A stretch of 64,000 nt of DNA from Alkalicoccobacillus porphyridii (GCF_007293315.1 NZ_VLXZ01000003.1:366640-430639), one strand, 5' to 3'. Shown: positions 39,521 to 51,071, counted from the first letter of the stretch. The notes: a model not told the origin generated them from the sequence alone. Made by a program: numbers and translations.

Positions 39521-40162
39521 ATGAGTCCAAACTTATGGCGTTTCACCAAAAAGAAAGAGCTTAAGCCTTTTCGTGTGCCCTTTGAGGATATTCATGCCTC
39601 ACACGAGCCGTTTGCCGATAAAATTTTCTCCTATTGTCAAAATGTAAGTAATCAAAACATGGTTATTCTTTGTGTAGGAACGGATCGATCCACAGGTGAT
39701 TCTTTGGGCCCATTAATTGGATCCAAGCTTGAAGCCATGTCTTTACATCACTTTTCTGTATATGGCACGCTTAAATATCCTGTACATGCAATGAACCTAA
39801 CAGAAAGACTGGAAGACATTAAGAAAAAGTACATGAATCCTTATATTATTGCTATTGATGCTTGTCTTGGTCAGCAGATGAATGTGGGTTCGCTTACTTT
39901 ACAGGAAGGTCCACTTTACCCTGGGGCTGCCGTTCAGAAAAAGCTTCCAGAGGTGGGGGACATCCATATCACGGGTATTGTAAATGTGGGCGGTGCGATG
40001 GAGTTCTACGTCCTACAAAATACGCGCTTACATGTCGTTATGTCGATGGCTGAAAGTATTGCCCAATCTATTTATCTTGCAGATCAAAAATTATCTGAAC
40101 ATTCGACAAGTTTATTACATGTTGACGCTTTTAAGCCATTCATGATTGAAAAAGATGTATAG
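39521..40162 (+). CDS. yyaC: Spore protein YyaC (DUF1256)
   Basis: ATG at 39521 (213 aa) follows AAAGGAG at 8 bases, so the longer frame upstream is not used. The motif CVGTDRSTGDSLGPLIG and the segment AIDACLGQQMNVG show the hydrogenase-maturation-protease-like fold related to germination protease-type proteins. YyaC is made in the forespore in B. subtilis; the gene supports endospore formation in this organism. Confidence 0.9.
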   Translation: MSPNLWRFTKKKELKPFRVPFEDIHASHEPFADKIFSYCQNVSNQNMVILCVGTDRSTGDSLGPLIGSKLEAMSLHHFSVYGTLKYPVHAMNLTERLEDIKKKYMNPYIIAIDACLGQQMNVGSLTLQEGPLYPGAAVQKKLPEVGDIHITGIVNVGGAMEFYVLQNTRLHVVMSMAESIAQSIYLADQKLSEHSTSLLHVDAFKPFMIEKDV

Positions 40163-40195
40163 CCTTACGCATATTGTGATTGATATAAATAGCAC

Positions 40196-40233
40196 AAAAA
40201 AGACTCTTTTCCTATGGTGGAAAGAGCCTTTTT
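40196..40233. terminator. Bidirectional terminator between yyaC and the DUF554 gene
   Basis: AAAAAGACTCTTTTCC pairs with GGAAAGAGCCTTTTT; converging genes share it. Confidence 0.8.
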
Positions 40234-40246
40234 ATGTGTTGAACAC

Positions 40247-40960
40247 TTAAAAAATACTATTTATTAGCCACATCAGACCAGCTAACACTGGGAGGGCTGG
40301 GAGGAGGTTAGCCACTCTAATCGCTGTTAAGCCTAAGATGTTTAATCCAATCGCTACGACCATAATTCCGCCTACAGCTGACATTTCAAGTATAAACTGA
40401 TTCAAAAAGTAATCGGGTACAATCACAGCGATGTAGGTCGCCATCAGGGCAATTGAGCCTTGGTATAAGATGACGGGTATAGCTGAAAGCAGGACACCAA
40501 CTCCAAGTGTTGAGGCGAAAATAATCGCAGATAGACCGTCTAACATGGCTTTGGTGTAAAGCAATGAATGATCGCCTCTTAATCCACTATCAATGGACCC
40601 GAGGACAGCCATGGCTCCAACAACATAAATTAAGGTTGTGGTGACAAATGCTTGCGCTACTTTTCCCGATTCTCCTGATTTTGCAGGTTTTATAACACTT
40701 TCAATCCAGCGACCAAATTGATTCAAATACGAATCAATACCAATCCACTCACCCATGACGCCTCCTATGGCTAGGCTTGCAATGACAAGTAGAAATTGCT
40801 GCGTTTGCAAACCCATTTGAATCCCTAATAGTATGACAGCAAGGGCAATCGCCTGTAGGACCGTTGTTTTCATTTTTTCCGGAATATTTTGTACGAGTAA
40901 GCCTAGGCCACCTGCAACTACAATTGCAGCTCCATTTACTAAAGTTCCTGTAAGTACCAT
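40247..40960 (-). CDS. DUF554 family membrane protein
   Basis: A 237-aa protein with about seven helices. GTLVNGAAIVVAGGLGLL at the N-terminus and LDGLSAIIFASTLGVGV are typical of the YqgA/YdfK family of possible transporters. The substrate is unknown. Confidence 0.82.
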   Translation of the reverse strand: MVLTGTLVNGAAIVVAGGLGLLVQNIPEKMKTTVLQAIALAVILLGIQMGLQTQQFLLVIASLAIGGVMGEWIGIDSYLNQFGRWIESVIKPAKSGESGKVAQAFVTTTLIYVVGAMAVLGSIDSGLRGDHSLLYTKAMLDGLSAIIFASTLGVGVLLSAIPVILYQGSIALMATYIAVIVPDYFLNQFILEMSAVGGIMVVAIGLNILGLTAIRVANLLPALPVLAGLMWLINSIF

Positions 40961-40989
40961 ATATATTATCCTATTCTATGCTCCAAATT

Positions 40990-42144
40990 TTACATTGAAA
41001 ATGCTTCGACTATTTCATGTAGAGCGTTCACTAGCTGTTTTACTTCTTCTTCGGTGTTATACGGTCCAAAGCTAACGCGGACCAATCCCTCTTGTATTGT
41101 ATCTAAATGCTGATGGGCTCTTGGCGCACAATGAAGCCCTGCTCTGACTGCGATCTGATAGCTGCTATCTAGAATCATGGCAACCTCGTGACTCGGCACA
41201 TGTTTCACGTGAAACGAAACCACGGACACGCGATTTTCCACGGAGGTTTGTCCAACCATTTGAATATCTTCTACATTGGAAATGCCTTCAATAAATTGTT
41301 TCATTAATGCTTCTTCATGTTCAAAAATAGCATCAATGCCTTTGAGTTTAACTGCTTTCACTCCAGCTAATAACCCTGCAATGCCCGGTGTATTTAACGT
41401 TCCCGCTTCATAGCGTTCTGGCCATGTTAAGGGCTGGACATCCTCTTCAGAGCTTGTTCCCGTGCCTCCGTGGATGAGTGGAGCTAGCTGATAATCATGT
41501 TTACTAATTAACACCCCTGTTCCTTGGGGACCAAGTAAACCCTTATGACCGGCAAAAGCTAATAAATCAATATGATCATGTTCCATTGAAATATTCAGCT
41601 TACCTGCAGTTTGTGAGGCGTCTACTACGAATATCGCTTGGTGCTTTTCTAATCGTAAACCAAACTCTGCTACGGGAAATATTGACCCTGTTATATTGGA
41701 AGCATGAGTCACGACGACCATTTTGGTTTGTTCCGTTAATTGGCTTTCAAAATCATCTAGATCAAATTCATCCAGTTCATTAGGTTTAACATAGGTAACC
41801 CGTACCCCTTTTTCTAATTCAAGCATTTTTATGGGGCGTAAAACAGAGTTATGCTCATACACGGTAACAAGAATGTGATCTCCTTCTTCAAAAGGATAGC
41901 CAAGAATGGCTTGATTTAGTGCCATCGTGGCGTTTTGATAAAACCATACATGTTCATTTTTGGGCACTTTAAATAAAGAAGCTATTTCTGTTCGTGCTTC
42001 TTTTACAATGGCTGCGGCTTTTTGCGAAAGAGTGTGTCCTCCCCTGCCTGGGTTGGCGGCGTATAGGTCTACTGCTTCTTTCATAGCCTCCCCTACTTCA
42101 TGAGGCTTAGGAAAAGATGAGGCGGCATGGTCAAAATAATACAT
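40990..42144 (-). CDS. Cysteine desulfurase-like class V aminotransferase
   Basis: A 384-aa PLP enzyme. YFDHAASSFPKP at the start is typical of SufS/NifS-like proteins, and the PLP lysine is in AFAGHKGLLGPQGTG. A cysteine in GLHCAPRAHQ is the likely sulfur acceptor. ATG at 42144 is favoured by spacing from GGAGGG. It contains a parS site. It may supply sulfur for tRNA modification or Fe-S work; the partner is unknown. Confidence 0.85.
   Translation of the reverse strand: MYYFDHAASSFPKPHEVGEAMKEAVDLYAANPGRGGHTLSQKAAAIVKEARTEIASLFKVPKNEHVWFYQNATMALNQAILGYPFEEGDHILVTVYEHNSVLRPIKMLELEKGVRVTYVKPNELDEFDLDDFESQLTEQTKMVVVTHASNITGSIFPVAEFGLRLEKHQAIFVVDASQTAGKLNISMEHDHIDLLAFAGHKGLLGPQGTGVLISKHDYQLAPLIHGGTGTSSEEDVQPLTWPERYEAGTLNTPGIAGLLAGVKAVKLKGIDAIFEHEEALMKQFIEGISNVEDIQMVGQTSVENRVSVVSFHVKHVPSHEVAMILDSSYQIAVRAGLHCAPRAHQHLDTIQEGLVRVSFGPYNTEEEVKQLVNALHEIVEAFSM
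41201..41216. promoter_or_regulatory. parS site 1
   Basis: TGTTTCACGTGAAACG: 15 of 16 matches to the consensus parS, with the 14-bp core palindrome intact. Located inside the desulfurase gene. Confidence 0.95.
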
Positions 42145-42208
42145 GTACATCTCCCTCCATTAAAAAAATGAAGTCATCTCTAGAGGATGACCTCATTCTA
42201 TCTACTCT

Positions 42209-43066
42209 TTATGATTGTTTCTCTTCAACAGATAAAATTTGTAGAATTCGATCTAGATCATCCTCAGAGAAATAGTCGATTTCGATCTTTCCTTTTTTCT
42301 TACCGGGTTTGATAGCGACAGATGTTCCTAAAGTAGAACGTAGGATATCCTGTCTTTCTTTTAAAAATGGACTAAGATTAATTTTTCTGCGTTTTGTTTC
42401 ACGTGAAACGCGATCATTTAATTGTTGGATGAGCTGTTCTAATTCTCTAACACTAAGCTTATCATGAAGGACCTTCTCTAACAACGAAGAGAGCTTCTTC
42501 TTATCAGCTAGCCCGAGTAATGCTCGCCCATGTCCCATTGATAGCTTCCCATCTGAGATAAATTGCTGTACCACAGTTGGCAATTGAAGTAGTCGAATAT
42601 GATTGGCAATATGCGGTCGACTTTTGCCAAGTCGTTTGGCTAATTGCTCCTGCGTTACATCAAGGTGACTCATTAATTTTTGATAGGCAGTTCCTTCTTC
42701 AATAGGATTAAGATCCTCACGTTGAAGATTTTCAATTAACGCTAATTCCATCATCTCATCATCGTTAAATTCTTTAACAATAGCAGGAATAGACTCTAGC
42801 TTTGCATGCTGCGCTGCGCGAAACCGTCTTTCCCCTACAACGATTTCATAGCCTTTAATACTTTTGCGAACCGTAATCGGCTGTAACACGCCATGGGTTT
42901 GAATAGAATGAGAAAGTTCACTTATGGCTTCATCCGAGAAGTTCTTTCGTGGTTGGTAAGGATTCGGTCGAATTTGTTTTAGTGAAATCTCTTCAATCTG
43001 TTCTTGTTTTTCATCTGAGTGTTCAGGAAAAAAAGCTTGAAGTCCTTTGCCTAACCCTTTAGCCAT
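42209..43066 (-). CDS. parB: Chromosome-partitioning protein ParB/Spo0J
   Basis: This 285-aa CTP-dependent DNA clamp has the CTPase motif [10 protein letters not shown], the ENLQRED box, a helix-turn-helix ([21 protein letters not shown]) that reads parS and a C-terminal dimerisation domain. It loads on nearby parS and recruits SMC. It overlaps soj and contains a parS site. Confidence 0.96.
   Translation of the reverse strand: MAKGLGKGLQAFFPEHSDEKQEQIEEISLKQIRPNPYQPRKNFSDEAISELSHSIQTHGVLQPITVRKSIKGYEIVVGERRFRAAQHAKLESIPAIVKEFNDDEMMELALIENLQREDLNPIEEGTAYQKLMSHLDVTQEQLAKRLGKSRPHIANHIRLLQLPTVVQQFISDGKLSMGHGRALLGLADKKKLSSLLEKVLHDKLSVRELEQLIQQLNDRVSRETKRRKINLSPFLKERQDILRSTLGTSVAIKPGKKKGKIEIDYFSEDDLDRILQILSVEEKQS
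42395..42410. promoter_or_regulatory. parS site 2 (inside parB)
   Basis: TGTTTCACGTGAAACG, within parB as in B. subtilis. Confidence 0.95.
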
Positions 43067-43820
43067 TTGCTACCACTTCCTTCGCTAAATCTACGTAAAC
43101 TTCTGCTCCACGTGACTTTGCATCATAAACAATGATTGGTTTACCGTGACTTGGTGCTTCTCCAAGACGAACGTTACGAGGAATAATGGTATCAAATACT
43201 TTTTCTCTGAAATATTTCTTCACTTCATCAATAACTTGAATTCCTAGATTCGTTCTGGCATCAAGCATTGTTAAAAGAACACCTTCAATAGCAAGGTCTG
43301 TATTCAAATGCTTTTGTACCAGTCGAACGGTGTTTAACAATTGGCTTAATCCTTCTAATGCGTAATACTCACATTGTACGGGAATTAGTACAGAATCAGA
43401 GGCAGTTAATGCATTGATCGTTAATAGACCAAGAGATGGAGGGCAATCAATGAAAATATAATCATATTCATCGGCTACCTCTGACAAGGCTCGTTTAAGA
43501 CGAACCTCTCTGGAAATCGTAGAAACGAGTTCAATTTCAGCTCCTGATAGCTGGATGGTTGAAGGGATAACGTGTAAATTCTCAACCGTGGTCCCTCTAA
43601 TCACAGATTTTGTTTCAATATCCTCTACTAACAGATCATAGACACATTCGTCTACGTCTCCTTTTTCTACTCCTACCCCGCTTGATGCATTTCCTTGCGG
43701 GTCTATATCAACCAAAAGGACTCGCTGTCCAAGATGAGCAAGACATGCGCTTAAATTTACAGCAGTGGTGGTTTTGCCCACTCCTCCTTTTTGATTGGCT
43801 ATCGAAATAATTTTGGCCAC
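43059..43820 (-). CDS. soj: Chromosome-partitioning ATPase ParA/Soj
   Basis: A 253-aa deviant-Walker ATPase with KGGVGKTTT (about 11-19), the signature lysine included, and [11 protein letters not shown]. It works with ParB in origin segregation and also regulates DnaA. It overlaps the parB start by 8 bases. Confidence 0.97.
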   Translation of the reverse strand: MAKIISIANQKGGVGKTTTAVNLSACLAHLGQRVLLVDIDPQGNASSGVGVEKGDVDECVYDLLVEDIETKSVIRGTTVENLHVIPSTIQLSGAEIELVSTISREVRLKRALSEVADEYDYIFIDCPPSLGLLTINALTASDSVLIPVQCEYYALEGLSQLLNTVRLVQKHLNTDLAIEGVLLTMLDARTNLGIQVIDEVKKYFREKVFDTIIPRNVRLGEAPSHGKPIIVYDAKSRGAEVYVDLAKEVVANG

Positions 43821-43947
43821 TAAGCCACCTTCTTTCCCTCAAAAAAGAACTAACATAAGTCGTTCTTATTCTATCATAATTTTAGGGAAAGGATTTTAGA
43901 AAGTTGTGTGAGATCAAAAAATCGTTCAAAAAGAATGGTAAAAAAAT

Positions 43948-43970
43948 AATCTATCAGCCATAGATAGATT
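43948..43970 (-). terminator. Terminator of noc
   Basis: AATCTATC / GATAGATT with a 7-base loop, followed by T7 on the minus strand; it overlaps the noc stop. Confidence 0.8.
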
Positions 43971-44820
43971 ACTTTTTGGGAATTCGAATCGTAAATTGAT
44001 AGAAATCATCATTTTCTTCTTCGTTTGTGTCTATATGAAGCCCACTTTGAAGAACCATATCCACTGATTGTCTAATTGTATTCATCGCAATACGCATATC
44101 TTTAGAATAGGCTTTTCTCGTTGCTTTTTTCTTTTTTTCCTCGGAAGCAGGTGCTACTTCCAATAGTGATTTGACTAGCTCTTCTGTTTGTTTCACATTT
44201 AATTGCTGCTCAATAATTTCTGCTAGAACTGTAGATTGCTTTTCAGCATCCTTTAGTGTTAATAGGGCTCGTGCATGTCTTTCAGAAATTTGTCGATCCA
44301 GAATTGCTTGTTGAACCTCTTCAGGTAGATGCAACAATCGTAGCTTGTTGGCAATGGTAGATTGCCCTCTCCCTAGACGTTGAGCTAAGCTTTCTTGCGT
44401 CAACCCATGAATTTCAATAAGCTTTGCATAGGCTATAGCTTCTTCAATAGAGGTTAATCCTTCACGTTGAAGATTCTCAATGAGCGCAATAGAGGCTGTT
44501 TGTGAGTCATTAAATTCTTTAACTAGAGCAGGAATCTTCTCCCAACCTAGTGACGTGACGGCTCTCCAGCGTCTTTCCCCTGCAATAATTTCATATTTGT
44601 CATCACGTGCACGTACAACGATTGGTTGGATGACTCCGTGGGTGCGAATGGTTTGAGCTAGTTCTTCAATCTTTTCCTGATCAAATACGGTCCGAGGCTG
44701 AAAACGGTTGGGTACAATTTCTGCTAAAGAGATTTGTTGCACTTCCTCGTTCTCTCTAATCTCTGCTGTCTCATCCTGTTTGTCATTAAAGCCAAATAGG
44801 CGTGAAAACGGCTGCTTCAT
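43969..44820 (-). CDS. noc: Nucleoid occlusion protein Noc
   Basis: The 283-aa ParB paralogue starts with the amphipathic membrane-targeting [15 protein letters not shown]. It has [10 protein letters not shown] (CTP binding), ENLQREGL and the helix-turn-helix [21 protein letters not shown]. It blocks Z-ring assembly over the nucleoid. Lies between soj/parB and rsmG. Confidence 0.95.
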   Translation of the reverse strand: MKQPFSRLFGFNDKQDETAEIRENEEVQQISLAEIVPNRFQPRTVFDQEKIEELAQTIRTHGVIQPIVVRARDDKYEIIAGERRWRAVTSLGWEKIPALVKEFNDSQTASIALIENLQREGLTSIEEAIAYAKLIEIHGLTQESLAQRLGRGQSTIANKLRLLHLPEEVQQAILDRQISERHARALLTLKDAEKQSTVLAEIIEQQLNVKQTEELVKSLLEVAPASEEKKKKATRKAYSKDMRIAMNTIRQSVDMVLQSGLHIDTNEEENDDFYQFTIRIPKK

Positions 44821-44975
44821 CGCCTGACACCACCTTCTGTTTATAAACCTCTACGTCTTATCTATCTATTCGACATAAGGGCTTATAATCCCTTTTTATA
44901 TCTAACTCCTTTATATCCTGAGAGCGTTTAAGCGTCAAGCCTTTATTTGTCTCAATTTCCCACGTTATGTATATA

Positions 44976-45007
44976 CCAGATAGCGTTTCACGTGAAACGC
45001 TATCTGG
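44976..45007. promoter_or_regulatory. parS site 3 inside a 32-bp perfect palindrome
   Basis: The core GTTTCACGTGAAAC occupies 44985-44998. Both arms extend to 16 bp without mismatch (CCAGATAGC on the left, GCTATCTGG on the right). It lies just after the rsmG stop, so in RNA it would form a strong hairpin, possibly acting also as a transcript end. Confidence 0.95.
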
Positions 45008-45011
45008 AACG

Positions 45012-45725
45012 TTATAGAGGCTGCTTGGCAGGAACTCCTGCTTTACGTGGATACTTCTTCGGTGTAGGTCGTGTTTTTTCAAGCAGATAAATGGTACGTT
45101 CACTTTCCTCTTCAGGCAACGTAAATTCATACGTTTCACGAACCGTTCCACCTAATGTTTTAATTGCCTTTTCAGCATCTTGTAACTCTTCCTCTGCGCC
45201 TGCACCTTTCATTGCTAGGAAATCCCCACCCTGTTTAACAAAAGGTACACATAGCTCTGATAGCACTGAAAGCCTGGCAACAGCTCTAGCGGTGACAAGA
45301 TCAAACCGTTCACGATACGCGGGATCCTGCCCTGCAATTTCTGCACGGTTATGCTGAAAAGAAACATTGGTTAAAGCAAGCTCTGAAGAAAGATGCTCAA
45401 GAAAACCAATCCGTTTTTTTAGAGAATCAATAATCGTTACATGAATATCTGGAAAAACGATTTTAATTGGAAGACTAGGAAAACCCGCTCCTGCTCCAAC
45501 GTCTAATAGGCTTTTTCCATCCGAAAAGGAGTAATAGAAGCCCGCACTAATGGAATCATAAAAGTGTTTTAGATACACATCACTTTCAGACGTTAATGCC
45601 GTTAGATTCATCTTTTCGTTCCACTCCACTAATAGTTCAAAATATCGTTCAAACTGCCATTGCTGATGCTCTGTTAATTCAATTCCTTTTTTTGATAAAG
45701 ATAGAACAAATTCACTTTTATTCAT
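45012..45725 (-). CDS. rsmG: 16S rRNA (guanine-527-N7)-methyltransferase
   Basis: The 237-aa enzyme has the SAM-binding [15 protein letters not shown], and [16 protein letters not shown] at the N-terminus is the GidB signature. Normal length. It follows mnmG by 12 bases in the operon. Confidence 0.96.
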   Translation of the reverse strand: MNKSEFVLSLSKKGIELTEHQQWQFERYFELLVEWNEKMNLTALTSESDVYLKHFYDSISAGFYYSFSDGKSLLDVGAGAGFPSLPIKIVFPDIHVTIIDSLKKRIGFLEHLSSELALTNVSFQHNRAEIAGQDPAYRERFDLVTARAVARLSVLSELCVPFVKQGGDFLAMKGAGAEEELQDAEKAIKTLGGTVRETYEFTLPEEESERTIYLLEKTRPTPKKYPRKAGVPAKQPL

Positions 45726-45737
45726 ATGTCCCTCTTT

Positions 45738-47627
45738 CTATGGTTTCACTTTTGCCAGTTTCCCTTGCTCCATATAAACAAGCAGGATGGAGATGTCGGC
45801 TGGATTCACTCCTGATACACGTGAAGCCTGACCGAGTGAAATAGGTCGTACCTCTGCCAGCTTTTGTTTGGCTTCCGTAGCAAGACCGTTAATGGCCATA
45901 TAATCAAGGTCTTCTGGCAGCTTTTTGTTTTCCATTTTCTTTGAACGTTCAACCTGCTGCAATTGTTTACTAATATAACCCTCGTACTTCACTTGAATTT
46001 CCACCTGTTCTGCCACATCCTCAGGAATCAAAGCTCCCGCTGGTGGAATCACCTTGGCGATATGCTGATAGGTTAATTCAGGACGACGTAGGAGCGCTGC
46101 AGCATGCATAGCTTCAGTTAGTGGTGAAGAGCCTGCTTCCTCAAGCATTTGATCAACTTCAACAGATGGCTTGATCACAAATTTTTCGATGCGTTTCTTC
46201 TCAGAGAAGATTTGCTCCTTTTTCTCAAGGAAGCGATTAAAGCGGTCCTCTTTAATTAAGCCAATTCGATGACCTACCTCTGTTAATCTTAGATCAGCAT
46301 TGTCATGACGTAGAAGTAGCCTAAATTCGGCTCTAGAGGTCAAAAGACGATAAGGCTCATTTGTACCCTTCGTTACTAGATCGTCGATGAGAACGCCAAT
46401 GTAGGCCTCTGATCGATCAAGTATTAATCCTTCTTCGCCTCGTACTTTAAGAGCTGCATTGATACCTGCCATAACCCCTTGTCCTGCTGCTTCCTCATAT
46501 CCAGATGTTCCGTTTATTTGTCCTGCTGTAAATAAGCCCTCTACCTTTTTAGTTTCAAGGGTTGGCCATAGCTGGGTTGGAACCATTGCGTCATATTCAA
46601 TCGCGTAGCCTGGACGCATCATTTTTACGTTTTCAAGTCCAGGGATCGTTTTTAACATGTTGAGCTGTACATCCTCAGGTAAGCTCGTTGATAACCCCTG
46701 TACATAAACTTCAGTTGTGTTACGTCCTTCTGGCTCTAAGAAAATTTGATGTCTCGGTTTATCGTTGAAGCGGACAATTTTATCCTCAATGGATGGACAA
46801 TATCTTGGACCGGTTCCTTCAATCATTCCCGAGTACATTGGAGAACGCTTCAGGTTCTCATTAATGATTTGATGCGTATTTGCAGACGTATAGGTAAGCC
46901 AGCAAGGCAGCTGATCGGTAATATATTTCGTTGTTTCATAGGAGAAAGCACGCGGGACGTCATCTCCAGGTTGAATTTCTGTTTGATTATAATCAATCGT
47001 GTTTCCATTTACGCGTGGAGGAGTACCTGTTTTAAAGCGAACCATATCAAATCCTAGTTCTTGCAAGTGATAAGACAGCTGCACAGATGGCTGCATGTTG
47101 TTTGGGCCACTTTCATAGGCAAGCTCGCCCAAAATAATTTTCCCACGCAGATAGGTTCCTGTTGTGATCACCACGGCTTTACTGCGGTATTCTGCGCCGG
47201 TATTAGTGATGACACCTTTGCAGACACCCTCTTCAACGATCAGTTTTTCTACCATACCCTGACGAAGTAGCAGATTCTCCTGCTCTTCAATTGTTTTTTT
47301 CATTTCATGCTGGTATAGAAATTTATCTGCTTGTGCGCGTAATGCACGTACAGCAGGGCCTTTGCCCGTATTTAACATTCTCATTTGGATGTGCGTTTTA
47401 TCTATATTACGGGCCATTTCTCCGCCCAATGCATCTAGTTCTCTTACAACAATTCCTTTTGCCGGTCCTCCAACAGACGGGTTACACGGCATAAACGCAA
47501 CAGCATCTAGGTTCAATGTTAGCATTAATGTGTTTGCACCCATACGGGCTGAGGCAAGTCCTGCTTCTACGCCTGCATGCCCTGCACCGATGACGATCAC
47601 ATCAAATTCTCCACCTTGATAGCTCAT
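45738..47627 (-). CDS. mnmG: tRNA uridine-34 carboxymethylaminomethyl enzyme MnmG
   Basis: ATG at 47627 (629 aa) follows GAAGGA and gives the standard length; the frame upstream runs through a repeat element. The FAD-binding [33 protein letters not shown] and [17 protein letters not shown] are all present. It modifies wobble uridine with MnmE. Confidence 0.97.
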   Translation of the reverse strand: MSYQGGEFDVIVIGAGHAGVEAGLASARMGANTLMLTLNLDAVAFMPCNPSVGGPAKGIVVRELDALGGEMARNIDKTHIQMRMLNTGKGPAVRALRAQADKFLYQHEMKKTIEEQENLLLRQGMVEKLIVEEGVCKGVITNTGAEYRSKAVVITTGTYLRGKIILGELAYESGPNNMQPSVQLSYHLQELGFDMVRFKTGTPPRVNGNTIDYNQTEIQPGDDVPRAFSYETTKYITDQLPCWLTYTSANTHQIINENLKRSPMYSGMIEGTGPRYCPSIEDKIVRFNDKPRHQIFLEPEGRNTTEVYVQGLSTSLPEDVQLNMLKTIPGLENVKMMRPGYAIEYDAMVPTQLWPTLETKKVEGLFTAGQINGTSGYEEAAGQGVMAGINAALKVRGEEGLILDRSEAYIGVLIDDLVTKGTNEPYRLLTSRAEFRLLLRHDNADLRLTEVGHRIGLIKEDRFNRFLEKKEQIFSEKKRIEKFVIKPSVEVDQMLEEAGSSPLTEAMHAAALLRRPELTYQHIAKVIPPAGALIPEDVAEQVEIQVKYEGYISKQLQQVERSKKMENKKLPEDLDYMAINGLATEAKQKLAEVRPISLGQASRVSGVNPADISILLVYMEQGKLAKVKP

Positions 47628-47667
47628 GGCTAATCCTTCTTTCTTTAATATAGTGTAATTCTGGTCT

Positions 47668-47795
47668 TCGGCTTCGCTACCTGGACGTGGGGCACGCTTT
47701 CCGGGGGCAGACATTGAACTAAACTGGCTATGCCAGTTCATTTCAATTAGCCTGTTCATCCCCTCGGAGTCGGCCCTCACGTCCAGTCCGCTGGA
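47668..47795 (+). repeat. Long-palindrome repeat, copy C
   Basis: Outer arms CTGGACGTG (47690) and CACGTCCAG (47778) pair, and the inner palindrome TTGAACTAAACTGGC / GCCAGTTCATTTCAA pairs. Part of the 415-bp gap between mnmG and mnmE. Confidence 0.85.
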
Positions 47796-47867
47796 TCAGT
47801 AGTCCAGCCTACCAGCAAGCATTAAAAACCAAATAATATTGTATCGATTTAATTAAGAAGCTTCGAT

Positions 47868-47992
47868 TCAGCTTCAAAGATTAGGGATACGCTTTCCGGG
47901 GGCGGGCGTTGAACTAACCGAGCTTTGCCCGTTCATTTCAACCCTGCCCGTACATCCCCTCGGAGTCGGTCCTCACGTCCAGTCCGCTGGCT
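47868..47992 (+). repeat. Long-palindrome repeat, copy D
   Basis: The same core as copy C, 200 bp away in the same orientation, with a decayed left outer arm (TTAGGGATA) against CACGTCCAG on the right. The spacing of two similar copies suggests tandem duplication. Confidence 0.75.
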
Positions 47993-48042
47993 GAGTGAAA
48001 TACTCAAATGACAAAATCAAAGCAAACTACACTAGTAAAACC

Positions 48043-49419
48043 TTATTTCCCTAAACAGAACTGCGAGAAGAGTTGGTCGATGAGGCTTTCTTGTACGCTG
48101 TCACCGATAATTTCTCCTAGTAGCTCCCATGTTCTTGTTACATCTATTTGAATTAAATCGATTGGCATGCCTGATTCTGAGGCTTCTAATGCGTCTTGTG
48201 CTGTTTGCTTTGCCTGTTCTAGAAGGGCAATATGACGGGTGTTTGATACGTACGTTGCATCCTCGCCCTCAATGGCTCCTTCAAAAAACAGATTCGCAAT
48301 CGCCGTTTCTAGCTCGTCAATGCCTTTATCTTCAATAAAAGCGGTTGTCACTAGCGGGCGTGCCCCTGCAAGCTCCTGTACTCGGTCCAGGTCAATCTTC
48401 CGTGGCGTATCCGTTTTATTAACAATGATGATGGCATTCATGCCTGCCACTGCTTCAAAGAGCGCTTCATCCTCTTTGGATAACTCTTCCCCGTGATTTA
48501 ATACAAGTAGAATCAAGTCTGCTTCTCGTAATGCCTTCCTCGAGCGTTCCACGCCTAGTTTCTCAACGATATCCTCTGTTTCACGAATACCTGCCGTATC
48601 CACTAAACGCAGAGGTACGCCTCGAACATTGACATACTCTTCAAGTGTATCTCTTGTGGTACCCGGGATATCCGTCACAATGGCTTTATTTTCGTGAACC
48701 AGACTGTTCATTAATGATGACTTCCCTACGTTGGGTCTACCTATAATGGCTGTAGCTAAGCCTTCCCGCAAAATTTTACCCTGGCTAGCTGTCTCTAAAA
48801 GCTTATCCACTTCTTTAATAACAAAACCTACTTTATCCACCATTAAATCCTGTGTCATAGCTTCGGCATCATATTCCGGATAATCAATGTTTACTTCAAC
48901 ATGGGCCACTGTTTCCAGAAGCTCTTGGCGCAGCACAGAGATTTTTTTAGATAATCGCCCTTCAAGCTGACCTAACGCCACGTTCATCGCTCGGTCTGTT
49001 TTTGCGCGAATTAAGTCCATGACACCTTCCGCCTGCGATAAGTCAATCCGACCATTTAAAAAAGCTCTTTTCGTGAATTCTCCAGGTTCCGCTAGCCTCG
49101 CTCCATGTTTTAGCGCAAGCTGAAGAACTCGGTTGACAGAGACCAACCCCCCGTGACAGTTAATCTCTATAACGTCCTCCCTTGTGAAGGTACGTGGCGC
49201 TCTCATCACACTAATCATTGCTTCTTCTACTTTATTGGTTCCATCTGTAATGTGACCATACACAATAGAATGCGAGGCAACTTCCGCGAGCGGCTGCTTT
49301 CCTATATATAAATGAGAGGCAATGGCAATGGCTTCGTCTCCACTTAGCCTAACAATGCCAATCGCTCCTTCTCCTTGTGCTGTGGATATTGCTGCAATCG
49401 TATCAAATTCAGTAATCAT
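48043..49419 (-). CDS. mnmE: tRNA modification GTPase MnmE
   Basis: The 458-aa GTPase has a TrmE N-terminal formyl-THF domain, G1 [18 protein letters not shown] and NKTD, and the terminal CLGK whose Cys belongs to the CxGK motif. Normal length. Confidence 0.97.
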   Translation of the reverse strand: MITEFDTIAAISTAQGEGAIGIVRLSGDEAIAIASHLYIGKQPLAEVASHSIVYGHITDGTNKVEEAMISVMRAPRTFTREDVIEINCHGGLVSVNRVLQLALKHGARLAEPGEFTKRAFLNGRIDLSQAEGVMDLIRAKTDRAMNVALGQLEGRLSKKISVLRQELLETVAHVEVNIDYPEYDAEAMTQDLMVDKVGFVIKEVDKLLETASQGKILREGLATAIIGRPNVGKSSLMNSLVHENKAIVTDIPGTTRDTLEEYVNVRGVPLRLVDTAGIRETEDIVEKLGVERSRKALREADLILLVLNHGEELSKEDEALFEAVAGMNAIIIVNKTDTPRKIDLDRVQELAGARPLVTTAFIEDKGIDELETAIANLFFEGAIEGEDATYVSNTRHIALLEQAKQTAQDALEASESGMPIDLIQIDVTRTWELLGEIIGDSVQESLIDQLFSQFCLGK

Positions 49420-49582
49420 CTACTACTCACCTCCTACAAAAAAAAGATTTGTTTAATAAAAGTCCGCAGTTCTTCTAATATAATAGAATAGCACAGAGTA
49501 GGTGGAAAAGCTATGAAGGTAGCTGTGGATACAGGACCATCATTTGGCACACGAAACTCTACTCCCATCTAAAGTAGACGCG

Positions 49583-49630
49583 AAAAAATCCAAACATCCA
49601 CGCATTGTTCACGTTATGTTCGGATTTTTT
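49583..49630 (-). terminator. Terminator of the jag operon
   Basis: AAAAAATCC-a-AACAT pairs with ATGTT-c-GGATTTTTT, 12 bases past the jag stop. Confidence 0.85.
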
Positions 49631-49641
49631 TACTTCGTTCA

Positions 49642-50280
49642 TTATGTCGATTTCTTAACAATTACGTGTCGATGAGTGCCTTTTCCTTTTGAATAGGTCA
49701 TGACACCCTCTTGATTATAAAGCATTTGGTGGACAATTTTTCTTTCTCGTGCACTCATCGGCTCTAACGGGATCTCCTCTTGCTGTTCCTGCGCTTTTTT
49801 AGCGACTCGTATAGCAAGCTCACGTAGAGATTGGATTCGCTTTGCGCGGTACCCGCCGGCATCGACTAAAAAGTTAACATTTTTTGTATGTCGTCGATTC
49901 GCTGCTAGGCCAACTAGATACTCTAGTGAATCAAGGGTTTGTCCCCTTTTACCAATCAAACGAGCGGTATCTCTTTCCTGCTCACAAGCAACGGAAAGAC
50001 TCACACCTTCATTCGTTGTTTGTTTGTCGATGGTTGCCGGGATCCCCATTTCTTTCATGGTTTGAGTCAGAAATTCATACGCCTCTTCTTCAGGATCAGG
50101 CAAAACATATGCTTCAATTGTTGCATTCTTTACACCAATCAATCCTAGAAAACCCTTTTTTGCCTCTTCAAGAACCTCAAAGTGCACACGATCTTGGGGG
50201 ACATTTAATTCGTTAGCGGCGTTTTTTACTGCTTCTTCTGTTGTTTTTCCTGACGCCTTTACCTTTGTTACCTTTAACAT
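49642..50280 (-). CDS. jag: Jag/KhpB RNA-binding protein
   Basis: The 212-aa protein has the Jag-N domain ([19 protein letters not shown]), a KH domain with [13 protein letters not shown] and an R3H domain (REKIV-type [10 protein letters not shown]). ATG at 50280 follows GGAGGG at 7 bases. Its first 68 bases are also the end of spoIIIJ in another frame. Confidence 0.95.
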   Translation of the reverse strand: MLKVTKVKASGKTTEEAVKNAANELNVPQDRVHFEVLEEAKKGFLGLIGVKNATIEAYVLPDPEEEAYEFLTQTMKEMGIPATIDKQTTNEGVSLSVACEQERDTARLIGKRGQTLDSLEYLVGLAANRRHTKNVNFLVDAGGYRAKRIQSLRELAIRVAKKAQEQQEEIPLEPMSARERKIVHQMLYNQEGVMTYSKGKGTHRHVIVKKST

Positions 50281-51046
50281 CAGATTTCCCTCCAACGCCC
50301 GCTTTCGTAGCCTTACGTTGTTCTACGTTCGGGCCCGTAATAAAGTACGTTTGAGCAATCATAAACAGGTTTCCAACAACCCAATAAAGAATAACGGCTG
50401 AAGGCAGAAATAATCCAAATACAGTAATCATAATTGGCATAGCATACAGCAAGATTTGCATCTGCGGGTTGTGTTGAACCATCATCATCTTCTGCTGAAC
50501 ATATGTGGCGGCACCCGCTACAAGAGGCAGCAAAAAGATAGGATCCGGTTGATCAAGAATAAACCACAGAAAACTGTGACCACTTATTTCCGATGTTCTC
50601 ATAATGGCGTGGTAAAGCGCCAGTAAAATAGGCATTTGAATAACTAACGGCAAACAGCCCGCAAATGGATTCACGCCTCTTTCCTTATAAAGACCCATTA
50701 ATTCACTTTGCAGCTTTTGTTGAGTATTCTGATCCTTTGCACTATACTTCTCTCGCAGCTTCTGCATCTCAGGCTGCAATAATTGCATGGCCTTCATACT
50801 TTTGGTCTGCTTAATCATTAATGGCATAATGACAAGTCTAATGAGAATGGTCAATGCCACAATGGCTAACCCATAACTGTTAAACGCCTCGGCAAAGTTT
50901 ATAATAAGCCAGGAAACTGGATAAACAAAAATACTGTTCCAAATTCCCTCACTATTACTTGTGATCGGCTCATTTACACTAAAGCACCCAGTTAATAGAA
51001 ATAAAAGACCAAATGATACAATAAGTAGGCCCCACTTATTTTTCAC
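50213..51046 (-). CDS. spoIIIJ: Membrane protein insertase YidC1/SpoIIIJ
   Basis: GTG at 51046 (277 aa) follows GAGGG. A lipoprotein signal (LLTGC, Cys21) is followed by five helices; the conserved Arg is in [12 protein letters not shown], and [16 protein letters not shown] is present. The C-terminus is a very basic tail ([20 protein letters not shown]) made in the region overlapping jag, suited to ribosome binding. Required for membrane insertion and sporulation. Confidence 0.95.
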   Translation of the reverse strand: MKNKWGLLIVSFGLLFLLTGCFSVNEPITSNSEGIWNSIFVYPVSWLIINFAEAFNSYGLAIVALTILIRLVIMPLMIKQTKSMKAMQLLQPEMQKLREKYSAKDQNTQQKLQSELMGLYKERGVNPFAGCLPLVIQMPILLALYHAIMRTSEISGHSFLWFILDQPDPIFLLPLVAGAATYVQQKMMMVQHNPQMQILLYAMPIMITVFGLFLPSAVILYWVVGNLFMIAQTYFITGPNVEQRKATKAGVGGKSDVKGNKGKGVRKNNRRSSKKRR

Positions 51047-51071
51047 TCTTTCACACCCTCTGCACAACTTT

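Noticed and set aside
44858..45151. 97-aa frame on the minus strand near rsmG
   Set aside because: It overlaps rsmG and the parS palindrome, and composition does not look like protein.
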